From: G958295935 sp965224235
Lineage (GTDB): Bacteria; Chloroflexota; Dehalococcoidia; Lucifugimonadales; Lucifugimonadaceae
Direction of reading: 5' to 3'
DNA length: 64,000 nt
Assembly (NCBI GenBank): GCA_965224235.1
Contig: CBDCYP010000002.1
Location: forward strand, 496,001-560,000
Below the pieces are notes generated by a model. It worked only from the letters and a program-made list of their open reading frames with translations, searched no databases and had not been told where the DNA came from. This document shows positions 35,591-44,413 of this stretch, in pieces. Made by a program: the position numbers and the translations under genes. Each line of letters starts with the position of its first letter. Position 1 is the first letter of the stretch.

Positions 35591-36942
35591 ACCACCAAAA
35601 GGCCGTGGTGGTTGGCGGCGGACTCGCCGGACTGGCGGCAGCCGTCAGGTTGGCGGAAGCCGGCTGGAAACCCCTGTTGCTCGAACGGCGGCCCTTTTTG
35701 GGTGGCAGAGCGTACTCATTCGAGGATCGGGAAACAGGTGTAGAGATAGACAACGGGCAGCACGTGTTCTTGGGCGCATGTGCCGAGTATCAGGGGTTCC
35801 TGCAGGCGATCGGCGCCCAGAACAACGTCAAGGCGCCGAATCGGCTGAACGCGCCCGTCCTGCGAAACGGAAAAATGTCCCGACTGAATGCTAACGCCCT
35901 GCCCGGTTCGCTGGCGAATCTAAAGGCCCTTCTGTTCTACGGCCACCTGTCGCCAGCGGCAAAACTGCGGCTGTTTTACGGTCTTTTGCGAATCCGCCTG
36001 GCAAAGAGAGAGACGGGTGGACCGATGGAAGATGAAACGTTCGACTCATGGCTCAGGCGACACATGCAGAATAACGAGACGATCGACAATTTCTGGAACC
36101 TCATTACCCTCCCGGCTCTGAATGACGACATCAAAGACGTAAGTGCGGACATGGGCGTGATGCTGTATCAAACCGCCCTGATGGGCCCTCCGCACAACGC
36201 CGCCATCGGCTACCCGTTGGTCGGTCTGTCGAGCCTTGCGGGAACCGCGGCTTCGGACTTCATACATGCCGCCGGTGGAGAGGTACGATGCCGCGCCGGG
36301 GTCGAGGAGATCGAGTTCGATGGCGAGCACATTCAGTTGCGAACGTCAGGAGGCGAGACGATGCGCGTGGATGCGTGCGTCGTTGCGCTGATGCCGGACA
36401 AGTTGCTGGAGGTCCTGCCCGACAGCCGCCGCGGGAACTCCTTCTTCTCACAGGCCGGGATGGTGCAGACAGCGCCTATCGTGGGTGTCCACGTCTGGTA
36501 CGACCGCCCGATCATGAATGAAATGTTCGTTGCAGCCATCGACACACCGGTGCAGTGGGTGTTCAACGTTACGGGAATGAGAGAGACGGAGGATGACGAC
36601 GGGGGTCAGCACATCGTAATTTCGCTCAGCGGCGCCTGGAAATGGAAGGACATGCCGAAGACCGAGCTTCGAGAACTGTTTACGGCCGAAATGGCGAGAT
36701 TATTCCCGGCTGCGGCCGCCGCCAACGTGACGAGGTTCCTGGTTGTAAAGATGCACGACGCCACATTTCGCGTCGTGCCCGGATCCGGCAGGTACCGCCT
36801 CCCGCAAAAGACCGCCGAACCCGGGTTTTTTCTGGCCGGCGACTGGACCGACACGGGATGGCCGTCAACCATGGAGGGCGCCGTGCGAAGCGGCAACATG
36901 GCAGCCGACCTTGCAATCGAACACCTCAAGGGGCAGGGCTGA
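35566..36942 (+). CDS. hpnE: HpnE, FAD-dependent squalene-forming desaturase-like enzyme
   Basis: 458 residues, amine oxidase/phytoene desaturase fold. It reduces hydroxysqualene to squalene. The FAD-binding dinucleotide motif AVVVGGGLAGLAAAVRLAEAG is near residues 13-33, followed by LLLERRPFLGGRAYSF, and the C-terminal FFLAGDWTDTGWPSTMEGAVRSG binds FAD. ATG 35566 lies inside the 3' end of hpnD. The dehydrogenase gene begins only 5 bases after its stop, joining the hopanoid run to the sugar cassette. Confidence 0.93.
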   Translation: MPDSDPVLNHQKAVVVGGGLAGLAAAVRLAEAGWKPLLLERRPFLGGRAYSFEDRETGVEIDNGQHVFLGACAEYQGFLQAIGAQNNVKAPNRLNAPVLRNGKMSRLNANALPGSLANLKALLFYGHLSPAAKLRLFYGLLRIRLAKRETGGPMEDETFDSWLRRHMQNNETIDNFWNLITLPALNDDIKDVSADMGVMLYQTALMGPPHNAAIGYPLVGLSSLAGTAASDFIHAAGGEVRCRAGVEEIEFDGEHIQLRTSGGETMRVDACVVALMPDKLLEVLPDSRRGNSFFSQAGMVQTAPIVGVHVWYDRPIMNEMFVAAIDTPVQWVFNVTGMRETEDDDGGQHIVISLSGAWKWKDMPKTELRELFTAEMARLFPAAAAANVTRFLVVKMHDATFRVVPGSGRYRLPQKTAEPGFFLAGDWTDTGWPSTMEGAVRSGNMAADLAIEHLKGQG

Positions 36943-36947
36943 ACGCC

Positions 36948-37952
36948 GTGCGAGCGTTATTGCTTGTGCCGTTCACCGAACAAGCGATTGCCGAACTAGT
37001 TGCGGCAGGCGTCGACGTGGTCAACGAAGATTGGCTTGAAACCGGGACGATGCAGGACCCGGAATTACTCGGCGCCCGGATTTCGAAGGATGGGATTAGC
37101 GCTGTAGTGGTAGAAGGCGATTTTCTGTTTGAGGAGACGTTCGACCTGGCCCCGGGACTGGGATTCGCCGGAATATGCAGGTCCGCGGTTAATCAAATAG
37201 ATGTCGACGCGGCGACGGAACGCGGCGTGGTAGTGGTCAACGCACCCGGTCGAAACGCCATCGCCGTTGCTGAGTTGACCGTCGGCCTGATGCTCGCCGC
37301 GGCGCGCCGGATTCCGGAGTCCGACAGATACGTGCGATCAGGCTCGTGGGAGTCTCCCATCGGGCCGTATCGGGAACTCCGCGGGAGCGAGCTTGGCGGC
37401 AAGTTGGTTGGAATCGTAGGTCTCGGCGCAATCGGTCGCCGGGTGAGCGCGTTGTGCCATGCCCTCGGAATGAATGTGATCGCCTATGACCCTTACGTTC
37501 CGCCGTCCCAGGCCAAGAAACTGGGGGCGACGTGGTGCACGCTCGACTTCCTGATCGAGTCCGCGGACGTAATCACACTGCACGCGCCGCCTCCACTCGA
37601 TGGCGAACCTCTGCTGACCGCCGAACGGATCGAGAGGATGAAGCCGGGCGGGATCCTGATCAACGTGTCGGCCCCTGAGTTGGTGGACCAACGCGCATTG
37701 GAGACCGCCCTTCGCGTCGGACGGGTGGGCGGCGCCGGGCTCGACATCTTCCCCACACATCCGGTCGAACCCTCATACCCACTGCTTTCGCTCGACAACG
37801 TGGTCCTGACACCGCATATCGGAGGCGCTACCAACGAAACGATAGTTCGGCATTCAGAGGCGATCGCGGGGGATCTGTTGCGATTTCATCGCGGGGTCAG
37901 ACCGATAAATCTCGTCAATCCAGAAGTATGGGAGCGCAGGCGTGGCACGTAA
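36948..37952 (+). CDS. D-isomer 2-hydroxyacid dehydrogenase-like protein with altered active site
   Basis: 334 residues of the D-2-hydroxyacid dehydrogenase family. The NAD motif is LVGIVGLGAIGRRVSALCHALGM and the catalytic His is in TPHIGGAT. The substrate-binding catalytic Arg, normally in NxARG, is missing: the segment reads INVSAPELVD from about residue 238. The Glu-bearing segment is lengthened (LDIFPTHPVEPSYPL). Activity on ordinary 2-hydroxyacids is doubtful. GTG 36948 follows a G-rich stretch at the end of hpnE, and the FGGY kinase overlaps its end by 11 bases. Confidence 0.85.
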   Translation: MRALLLVPFTEQAIAELVAAGVDVVNEDWLETGTMQDPELLGARISKDGISAVVVEGDFLFEETFDLAPGLGFAGICRSAVNQIDVDAATERGVVVVNAPGRNAIAVAELTVGLMLAAARRIPESDRYVRSGSWESPIGPYRELRGSELGGKLVGIVGLGAIGRRVSALCHALGMNVIAYDPYVPPSQAKKLGATWCTLDFLIESADVITLHAPPPLDGEPLLTAERIERMKPGGILINVSAPELVDQRALETALRVGRVGGAGLDIFPTHPVEPSYPLLSLDNVVLTPHIGGATNETIVRHSEAIAGDLLRFHRGVRPINLVNPEVWERRRGT

Positions 37953-39462
37953 GGCTCCCGGACCGCACTTCCTGGCACTTGATTTCGGCACGAGCCACCT
38001 GCGGGCCGCCGTTGGAAAGGCCACAGGCGCAGCGGTCGCGATTGCGAACCGTCCGGTGGCTTACCACAAGCCCGACGGCGCTCCCGACACGGCGCTCGAA
38101 TTCGATCCTGTCCGCGTTTGGAATCTCGCGGTTGAAGCCGCAAAGGAAGCAATTCACGCGTCGCGAATTCCAGCAGCGTCCATCAAGGGCGTCGGTGTTG
38201 CCAGCCAAAGACACGGCCTCGTACTGCTTGATGAGACGGGAAGGGAGGTCTACGCAGGACCGAACAAAGACATGAGGGCCGTATTCCAGGGTGGCGAGGT
38301 TGACGCCGTGGTGGGCGACGATCTTTGGAACCTCACTGGACATGGCCCGGGCTTCCTGACCTGGTGGGCCAGATTGATGTGGATGAAGGAGGAGGCGCCT
38401 TGGCTTTCTGAACGGGCAAGGTCGGCCATTGGCATCGCAGACTGGCTGGCGTACCGCCTCACCGGGGCCCTGACGATCGACACAGGGCTGGCCATAGATT
38501 CAGGCGTTGGGGAGCTAACCACGGGCCAACCGGCCGGCGTCATCGCGGGGAAACTGGGGATCGACGTGTCGATATTCCCCCTGGTAAGCACACAGGGCAG
38601 CATAATCGGCGGGATGTCCAAAGTTGCCGCTAACCAACTCGGCCTGCAGGAGGCCATCCCGGTCATCAAGGCCGGCCCCGACACTCAGGCAGCTTTGGTC
38701 GGCATGGGCGTTTCAGAGCCAAACCACGCCGGGATCGCCACCGGATGGAGCACGCCGGTTCAGTGCGTGACCGGGCAACTGACGCTCGATTCGACCCGCA
38801 CCCTCTGGACAGGCCGTCACACCGTGAGCAACCGATGGGTAGTCGAAGGTAATTCGGGAGTCATGGGCGGCGCATACGACTGGCTGATATCGATGCTCGG
38901 AGGTTCGGAAGAACCGAGCGAAGCCATGGCGAGATTCGACGCCGAGGCCAGTCGAGTCGAGCGCGGCGCGCGCGGCGTCGCAGCCCACCTCGGTCCGTCG
39001 CTCGTTCAGTTCGAAAATATCGGCCTGAGATCGGGTGGGCTGTTGTTTCCGGTACCGTTGGCCTTCGAACCTCCCGACGGCGCGACAATTGTGCGCGCCG
39101 CGCTCGAAAGTTTTGCGTTCGCTATACGCCTGATCCTCGACCGCATCCGGGAGTTGACGGGTCCGGTCGCGACGGTGTCGGTTGGCGGGGGCATGACTCG
39201 ATCTGCAACATTTCTGGATGTGCTCGCGAACGTCGTCGAATCGCCTCTTTACGTTTCGGAAGGTCCCGAAGCCACGTTGCTTGGAACGATCACACTCGCC
39301 GCGGCCGCAGTGGAGGAAGGTCCGGGACTTGAAAGCGGACTGATTGCCAGACGGAGCGAACTGCGTCAGTTGCATCCATCTCCATCTTCTGCGGAAGAGT
39401 ACCGCGACCTGTTCGACGCATGGGTGTCACGGGAGCAGAAGCTGCTGGAACTTGAACACTAG
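37942..39462 (+). CDS. FGGY-family carbohydrate kinase
   Basis: 506 residues, ATP-dependent sugar kinase with two actin-like domains. The N-terminal phosphate loop is FLALDFGTSHLRAAVG. SIKGVGVASQRHGLVLLD is the usual substrate-side strand. AGPDTQAALVGMG carries the catalytic Asp. VSVGGGMTRSATFLDVLANVV is the C-terminal FGGY signature. It resembles xylulokinase and ribulokinase more than glycerol kinase, but the sugar cannot be named. GTG start within the 3' end of the dehydrogenase gene. An aldolase follows, so kinase-then-aldolase cleavage of a ketose is plausible. Confidence 0.9.
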   Translation: MARKAPGPHFLALDFGTSHLRAAVGKATGAAVAIANRPVAYHKPDGAPDTALEFDPVRVWNLAVEAAKEAIHASRIPAASIKGVGVASQRHGLVLLDETGREVYAGPNKDMRAVFQGGEVDAVVGDDLWNLTGHGPGFLTWWARLMWMKEEAPWLSERARSAIGIADWLAYRLTGALTIDTGLAIDSGVGELTTGQPAGVIAGKLGIDVSIFPLVSTQGSIIGGMSKVAANQLGLQEAIPVIKAGPDTQAALVGMGVSEPNHAGIATGWSTPVQCVTGQLTLDSTRTLWTGRHTVSNRWVVEGNSGVMGGAYDWLISMLGGSEEPSEAMARFDAEASRVERGARGVAAHLGPSLVQFENIGLRSGGLLFPVPLAFEPPDGATIVRAALESFAFAIRLILDRIRELTGPVATVSVGGGMTRSATFLDVLANVVESPLYVSEGPEATLLGTITLAAAAVEEGPGLESGLIARRSELRQLHPSPSSAEEYRDLFDAWVSREQKLLELEH

Positions 39463-39551
39463 AATCATCGCTGCCAAGGCCACCCTGTGAGACACCTCGA
39501 TCGGCTCGTTACGGTGTGCCGTCTCCGAAACGCGTCAATTCCCTCGCTGTC

Positions 39552-40208
39552 ATGACTGATCTCAGAAAGCAACTCTACGCCGCCGTCATTCAGATGGAAC
39601 GCTTGGGATTGGTCGCCGGATCGAACGGAAACGCAAGCGTACGTCTGGCCCCGGTAGACGGTGGCGAGCGTTATCTGATCACTCCAGGCGGGCTGCCCTA
39701 CGAACGCATGAATCCGTCCGATCTTGTGGAAGTGGACGAAAATATCGAGCCGGTCGACGGGGACGGGATACCGTCGACGGAATCGGCCCTGCACCTTGGG
39801 ATCTACCGGCGCCGGCCCGACGTCGGCGCAGTAGTACACACCCACTCGCTCTATGCGAGCGTCTCGGCAGTCGTGGGCAGACCGATCCCGCCAATCGTTG
39901 ACGAAATGGTCTTATACCTGGGCGGGCCGGTCGAAGTGGCCGAGTACGGATTCCCGGGAACCGAGGAGCTGGCCGAAGCAGCAGCAGACGCGCTTGGCGA
40001 CCGGCGCGCCGTTCTTCTTCGAAACCATGGCATGTGCGCGGTCGGGGAGACCGCGGGGGAGGCCCTTCGAAATGCCGTGCTGGTAGAACGAATCGCACAG
40101 ATCCACGCATTTGCCCAGATGGCCGGAGACGCAATACTTGTGCCGAAGGATGCCGTCGAGGCAGAGCGGGCGGTCTATATGATGAGATACGGGCTGGGCG
40201 GCGATTAA
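39552..40208 (+). CDS. Class II aldolase/adducin-family protein (fuculose-phosphate aldolase-like)
   Basis: 218 residues. Zinc-dependent aldolases of this family cleave ketose 1-phosphates to dihydroxyacetone phosphate and an aldehyde; epimerases such as AraD share the fold. The metal ligands His96 and His98 (VVHTHS) and His159 (RNHGM) and the catalytic Glu78 (STESALHLGIY) are present, with GLVAGSNGNASVRL near the start. ATG 39552 is chosen over GTG 39516 because it fits homologues. The gap to the kinase gene is 89 bases. Confidence 0.9.
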   Translation: MTDLRKQLYAAVIQMERLGLVAGSNGNASVRLAPVDGGERYLITPGGLPYERMNPSDLVEVDENIEPVDGDGIPSTESALHLGIYRRRPDVGAVVHTHSLYASVSAVVGRPIPPIVDEMVLYLGGPVEVAEYGFPGTEELAEAAADALGDRRAVLLRNHGMCAVGETAGEALRNAVLVERIAQIHAFAQMAGDAILVPKDAVEAERAVYMMRYGLGGD

Positions 40209-40231
40209 CCAACAGCAGATCGGAGCAGATA

Positions 40232-40603
40232 ATGCCAGGAGTTCCAGCGTTCATATTGCGGCGGCTTTACGTCAAGGGCAGCCTCACCAACACGGGCGGG
40301 GGTTGGCAGTACCAACTGCGGAACTCACTCGGGTCGGGTTACGCGAGGCAGTTGCTCCCGTTGACCGTTGACAATACTGAGGTGCCTCTGGAGTCGGCGG
40401 GATTCGACCTCGATGGCAAGTCCACTTGCTTCAATGAAGTAGGCGCAACCAACACATTCGGACTGCCAATGAACAAGGTGATCGTCATCTCCGTTTCAGG
40501 GGCCCCACTCGAACCAGGTGCGCACAAGATCGGGATGTCGTTCGTGGTCCCAGGGTTCGGCCAGATCGGATTCGATTTCACCGATGAGGTCGCCGTTGGC
40601 TGA
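40232..40603 (+). CDS. Conserved-looking small beta-rich protein of unknown function
   Basis: 123 residues, no signal peptide, no membrane span. I do not recognise the family. The sequence alternates hydrophobic and polar residues with many Gly and Val (QLLPLTVDNTEVPLESAGFDLDGK, PMNKVIVISVSGAPLEPGAHKIGMSFVVPGFGQIGFDF), suggesting a beta sandwich. Codon use matches its neighbours. It lies 23 bases after the aldolase gene and overlaps the SDR gene by 20 bases, so it is a real member of the cassette rather than a chance frame. Confidence 0.7.
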   Translation: MPGVPAFILRRLYVKGSLTNTGGGWQYQLRNSLGSGYARQLLPLTVDNTEVPLESAGFDLDGKSTCFNEVGATNTFGLPMNKVIVISVSGAPLEPGAHKIGMSFVVPGFGQIGFDFTDEVAVG

Positions 40604-41555
40604 CCTGCCGGCCCGCATAGCCGTAACCGGCTCGGCCGGGTATCTCGGCGGCTCCACCGTGAGCGCGCTTTGTGCGAGGCCGGAGGTCGAGTTGGTCGCA
40701 GGAATAGACCTCGTGCCCACCGAACCGCGGCCGCGGCAGTCGCGACGGTTGATCTCGATCACCCGCGACGTTCGCACGTCTCTCCTGGACATTCTCAGGG
40801 ATTTCGATATCGAGGCCATGGTCCACCTCGCTTTCTTGCTGCGACCCTCCCGTGACGAGTCCATGGCCGCCGATGTCAATGTTCACGCTACCCGCCGTTT
40901 GCTTGAAGACTGCGAGGCTGCCGGAGTGGGCCAGTTCGTCTACCTGAGCAGCACGACTGTGTACGGCGCCGGACCGGAGCGTAACCGGCCTGCCACCGAA
41001 GACGACCCTGTTAACCCGGTCCGTGGATTTCAATACTCTGAGCACAAGGCGGCCGCCGAAAGACTGATTCTGCACCACTCGAACCGCAATCCCGATATGC
41101 GTGCCTGCATCCTGCGCGGAGGCGTCATCATGGCGGCGGGCGCCGACAACTTCATCACTCAGGCGTACGACCGCCGTATATTGCCTGTCCCGGCCGGCGC
41201 CAATCCGGAGATGCAGTTCCTCCACCTTGACGACTACACCGCTGCCGTCGAGACGGCTCTGACCAGGCAGGCGGACGGCATATTCAACATCGCCGGCGAC
41301 GGCACGTTGCGATGGAGAGACCTGGTCCGAACGGCCGGGGCGACCGTCATACCGCTGCCGGCGTCTGTCCTGAAGGGGCTAACGGGTCTGACCTGGGGCC
41401 TGCGATTGCAGAACTACTCGAAACCGTCCGGGCTGAACTTCATTCAGTATCCCTGGCTTGCATCGACTGCAAAGGCTCAAGACGAGTGGGGTTGGCGGCC
41501 AACTCGCTCGTCAAGGGACGCATTCGAGGATTGGGCAAATTCGCGGCGCGTTTGA
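40584..41555 (+). CDS. NAD-dependent epimerase/dehydratase (extended SDR)
   Basis: About 323 residues. Rossmann motif RIAVTGSAGYLGGSTVSAL near residues 9-27; catalytic region VYLSSTTVYGAG and YSEHK (Tyr-x-x-x-Lys). The C-terminal half has FLHLDDYTAAVETAL, the usual end of nucleotide-sugar or hydroxyacid epimerases. ATG 40584 overlaps the preceding gene; TTG 40596 is an alternative. It is distinct from HpnA (30384-31418) and from the epimerase at 4735-5682. Substrate unknown. Confidence 0.87.
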   Translation: MRSPLADLPARIAVTGSAGYLGGSTVSALCARPEVELVAGIDLVPTEPRPRQSRRLISITRDVRTSLLDILRDFDIEAMVHLAFLLRPSRDESMAADVNVHATRRLLEDCEAAGVGQFVYLSSTTVYGAGPERNRPATEDDPVNPVRGFQYSEHKAAAERLILHHSNRNPDMRACILRGGVIMAAGADNFITQAYDRRILPVPAGANPEMQFLHLDDYTAAVETALTRQADGIFNIAGDGTLRWRDLVRTAGATVIPLPASVLKGLTGLTWGLRLQNYSKPSGLNFIQYPWLASTAKAQDEWGWRPTRSSRDAFEDWANSRRV

Positions 41556-41571
41556 TCGCGGTCGACACACT

Positions 41572-42456
41572 ATGAACCCTCTGAACGTAATCATCGACAC
41601 CGACCCGGGCGTGGACGACCTCCTCGCCATTCTGCTGGCGTTTAATTCTTCCGAACTGCAAGTGGACGCGCTGACAACCGTCGGAGGCAACTGCTCGCTT
41701 GCCGACGCAACCCGAAACGCCTTGCGGACGCTCGAAGTAGCCGCCAGGCCCGACGTTCCCGTCTACAAAGGCGCCGCCCGACCGTTGAAGGGACGGTATG
41801 AATACGCCCGGTATTTTCACGGCCCGCGAGGTTTGACGGGCAGGTTGCCCGAGCCGCGCATCGCAGCGGTCGATGACCCTGACGCCATAGGGGCAATCGC
41901 ATCGAAAATTGAACGCGCCCGCACGCCCATTACCGTCATCGCTCTGGGTCCCCTGACCAACGTCGCCCGGCTGATCATGCGTCATCCTGATGCGGCGAAG
42001 GGCATATCGACATTGGTCGTGATGGGCGGCGCGGTCGACGTGCCGGGCAACGTCACCCCGTATGCCGAGTTCAACACTTATAGCGACCCGGAAGCGGCGG
42101 AAATTGTGTTCCGGAGCGGCCTGGACGTGAGACTGATCGGCCTGGACGTCTGCAACTCCATATACCTGGAGCGCAGCTACGTGAGCCAATTGACCGGCGT
42201 TACAGGGCGCGTCGTGCGGGGATGGTTCGCCTTCCACCCTGAACTCGACTCGATGTCCCTATGCGATCCTCTAGCCGTGGTCGCGGCGATTCGGCCGGAC
42301 CTGTTCACCTTCAAGCAGGCGGCCGTCGGCGTGGCAACGACCGGCGAGGAACGCGGCCGGACCTTCAGATTGTCGGATGGACCTGCCCTAAGTTTCGCCA
42401 CCGACGTGGATGCCAGAGGAGCGTTCGAGCTGATCCACGGCCGCGTGCTGATCTGA
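41572..42456 (+). CDS. Nucleoside hydrolase (inosine/uridine-preferring type)
   Basis: 294 residues. It hydrolyses the N-glycosidic bond of ribonucleosides to base and ribose. The calcium-binding DTDPGVDD is at residues 9-16. ITVIALGPLTNVARLI, LVVMGGAVDVPGN, AEFNTYSDPEAAEIVF and a downstream CDPLAVVAAI (fourth metal Asp) complete the active site. It lies 16 bases after the SDR gene and is the last gene of the run that begins with the hopanoid genes. Confidence 0.95.
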   Translation: MNPLNVIIDTDPGVDDLLAILLAFNSSELQVDALTTVGGNCSLADATRNALRTLEVAARPDVPVYKGAARPLKGRYEYARYFHGPRGLTGRLPEPRIAAVDDPDAIGAIASKIERARTPITVIALGPLTNVARLIMRHPDAAKGISTLVVMGGAVDVPGNVTPYAEFNTYSDPEAAEIVFRSGLDVRLIGLDVCNSIYLERSYVSQLTGVTGRVVRGWFAFHPELDSMSLCDPLAVVAAIRPDLFTFKQAAVGVATTGEERGRTFRLSDGPALSFATDVDARGAFELIHGRVLI

Positions 42457-42663
42457 CCTTCCCTGTCCATACCCGTGGTCATACGACTGCGGATAGCCCA
42501 ACGACCTGCCCAGGGTTGCCAGGGGTCTGCCTGCGTAACCAACGGCATGTCACTAATGCCACCCATGCCCGTAGCCGGGATGGGCCCGCGAAGCGCCGAG
42601 TGGGCTACAGGCGCGATACTCACCGTATATCGCTTGGGCATCATCGTTGTCGGAGGCTAATCG

Positions 42664-43341
42664 TTGCCGCGTTACTACCCGATTTTCCTGGACGTGCAGA
42701 ATCGCAAAGCCGTCGTATTCGGAGGAAATCACGAAGCAGAACGCAAAGTCAGGTACCTGATCGAGTGCGGCGCCGACGTAACCCTCGTGTGCCCGGAATC
42801 CGAATTGACTACCGGTCTGCAAGAAATGACGAATTCCGGGTCGATAGACCGGCTGCGGCGCGGCTATCAGCCGGGTGACCTGGAAGGCGCCTGGCTGGCA
42901 ATCGTCGCCGACACCTCCGACGACGAGATCAACCGCTTGATCCACGACGAGGCCCGCGATAGAAACGTCGTGCTAAACGTCATGGACGTAACAAATCTTT
43001 GCACATTCATCGCCCCGGCCATCATTCACCGCAACGACGTCACTGTCGCAGTATCGACCGCGGGAACCAGCCCCGCTTTGGCGCGTCGGTTGCGCGAACG
43101 CATGTCCGACGCCCAAGGCTGCCGATGCCTCGAGTGGGCCGACATGGGACCCATATTTTCCGACGTGCGCGCCGATATCAGGGCCCGCCAGGCGCCCGTC
43201 ACACCGGGTGACTGGCAGGACTGCATGACCGATGATCTGTTGGAGCGATTCAGGGGCGGAGATAGCGCCGGAGCGAAGGAAGAACTGACCCGCCGGCTCG
43301 AAGCCATAGTTTCGAAGCGTGACGCTGAGCGGAAAATTTGA
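42664..43341 (+). CDS. sirC: Precorrin-2 dehydrogenase (SirC / CysG N-terminal type)
   Basis: 225 residues. It oxidises precorrin-2 to sirohydrochlorin with NAD and, in some members, also inserts iron. YYPIFLDVQNRKAVVFGGNHEAERKVRYLIECGADVTLVCPE is the NAD-binding front. NVMDVTNLCTFIAPAIIHRNDVTVAVSTAGTSPALARRLRE contains the catalytic Asp region. TTG 42664 has GGAGG seven bases upstream. With the CobA part of the fusion at 44406, this makes siroheme precursors. Confidence 0.9.
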   Translation: MPRYYPIFLDVQNRKAVVFGGNHEAERKVRYLIECGADVTLVCPESELTTGLQEMTNSGSIDRLRRGYQPGDLEGAWLAIVADTSDDEINRLIHDEARDRNVVLNVMDVTNLCTFIAPAIIHRNDVTVAVSTAGTSPALARRLRERMSDAQGCRCLEWADMGPIFSDVRADIRARQAPVTPGDWQDCMTDDLLERFRGGDSAGAKEELTRRLEAIVSKRDAERKI

Positions 43342-43456
43342 ACCGATCTCAGCAAACCGGTTCCTGACCGCCCAGGTCAGAACGCCCAACGCGATACCCT
43401 TCAACAACCATTAGCCATTCCCGCGAGCACGATTCGGCCGGGGACCAGAAGCGCAG

Positions 43457-44413
43457 ATGCAGTCACGTTCAACAAGGTCAGTACGCGTTGGTACGCGCGG
43501 CAGCAGGCTCGCGCTGGCACAGACCGCGCTGGCAATAGCAGCCCTCGAAACCGCCAACCCCGGGGTCGGGTTCGAGACCGTTATCGTGACGACCCGCGGC
43601 GACCGAAACCGCGTCGCCGCTGTCGCCCAGCTTGGTGTAGGGGTCTACGTGAAGGAGCTCGAAGAGGAGCTCGAAAACGGCGATGTCGACATGGCGGCGC
43701 ACTCACTGAAAGACATGACTTCCGAACTAACGCCGGGGTTCCATCTGGCGGCCGTCCTGAAACGCAGCGACCCAAGAGACGTGCTGATAAGCCGCCACGA
43801 CGCCGGTTTCGCCGGCCTACCGCGAGGGGCGACTGTGGGCACCGGTAGTATGCGCAGGCGGGCGTTACTCAAGTCTGCACGGCCAGACTTAAGAGTAGAA
43901 CCAATCCGCGGCAACGTGGACACGCGGCTTCTGAAAGCTTCAAACGAAGGCGAAATGGACGCCCTGGTCCTGGCGGCGGCGGGGTTGCAAAGGCTGGGCA
44001 GACGCGACGTCATCTGCGAATACTTCGATCCGGAAATATTCATCCCCGCGGTGGGACAGGGCGCCATCGCTATAGAGACCCTGAAAGGGCAGAGCGACAT
44101 TACGGACCTTGCCCGGAGCGTCAATCATGATGACTCGCGAGCCGCAGTCACCGCCGAACGCGCATTCCTCGCGACCGTTCGAGGCGGCTGCTCCGCTCCA
44201 ACATCCGCCTACGCAACAGTGAACGGCGATGCGATTCGGATTCACGCCTTTGCGGCCGACAAGAACGCGTCATCGGTCCTGCGCGCCTCCGCCGAGGGTG
44301 ACACAAGCGATCCCGCGTCCATTGGCATCGCTGTTGCCAAAAAGTTGCTCGATTCCGGCGCGGCCGGATTGATTGGCGGTTCGACCGAATTCGGAGACTC
44401 TGCCGATGCTTGA
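43457..44413 (+). CDS. hemC: Hydroxymethylbilane synthase (porphobilinogen deaminase)
   Basis: 318 residues; polymerises four porphobilinogen units. RVGTRGSRLALAQT at the start, AAHSLKDM, GSMRRRALLKSARPDLRVEPIRGNVDTRLLK, and VRGGCSAP, whose Cys (about 245) holds the dipyrromethane cofactor. The gap to sirC is 115 bases; it overlaps the next gene by 8 bases. hemA and hemL, the earlier steps, are not in the window. Confidence 0.97.
   Translation: MQSRSTRSVRVGTRGSRLALAQTALAIAALETANPGVGFETVIVTTRGDRNRVAAVAQLGVGVYVKELEEELENGDVDMAAHSLKDMTSELTPGFHLAAVLKRSDPRDVLISRHDAGFAGLPRGATVGTGSMRRRALLKSARPDLRVEPIRGNVDTRLLKASNEGEMDALVLAAAGLQRLGRRDVICEYFDPEIFIPAVGQGAIAIETLKGQSDITDLARSVNHDDSRAAVTAERAFLATVRGGCSAPTSAYATVNGDAIRIHAFAADKNASSVLRASAEGDTSDPASIGIAVAKKLLDSGAAGLIGGSTEFGDSADA

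Noticed and set aside
42457..42663. Cobalamin-type or other riboswitch ahead of sirC
   Set aside because: The 207-base gap has GC-rich palindromic parts but I could not find the conserved boxes of a cobalamin riboswitch.
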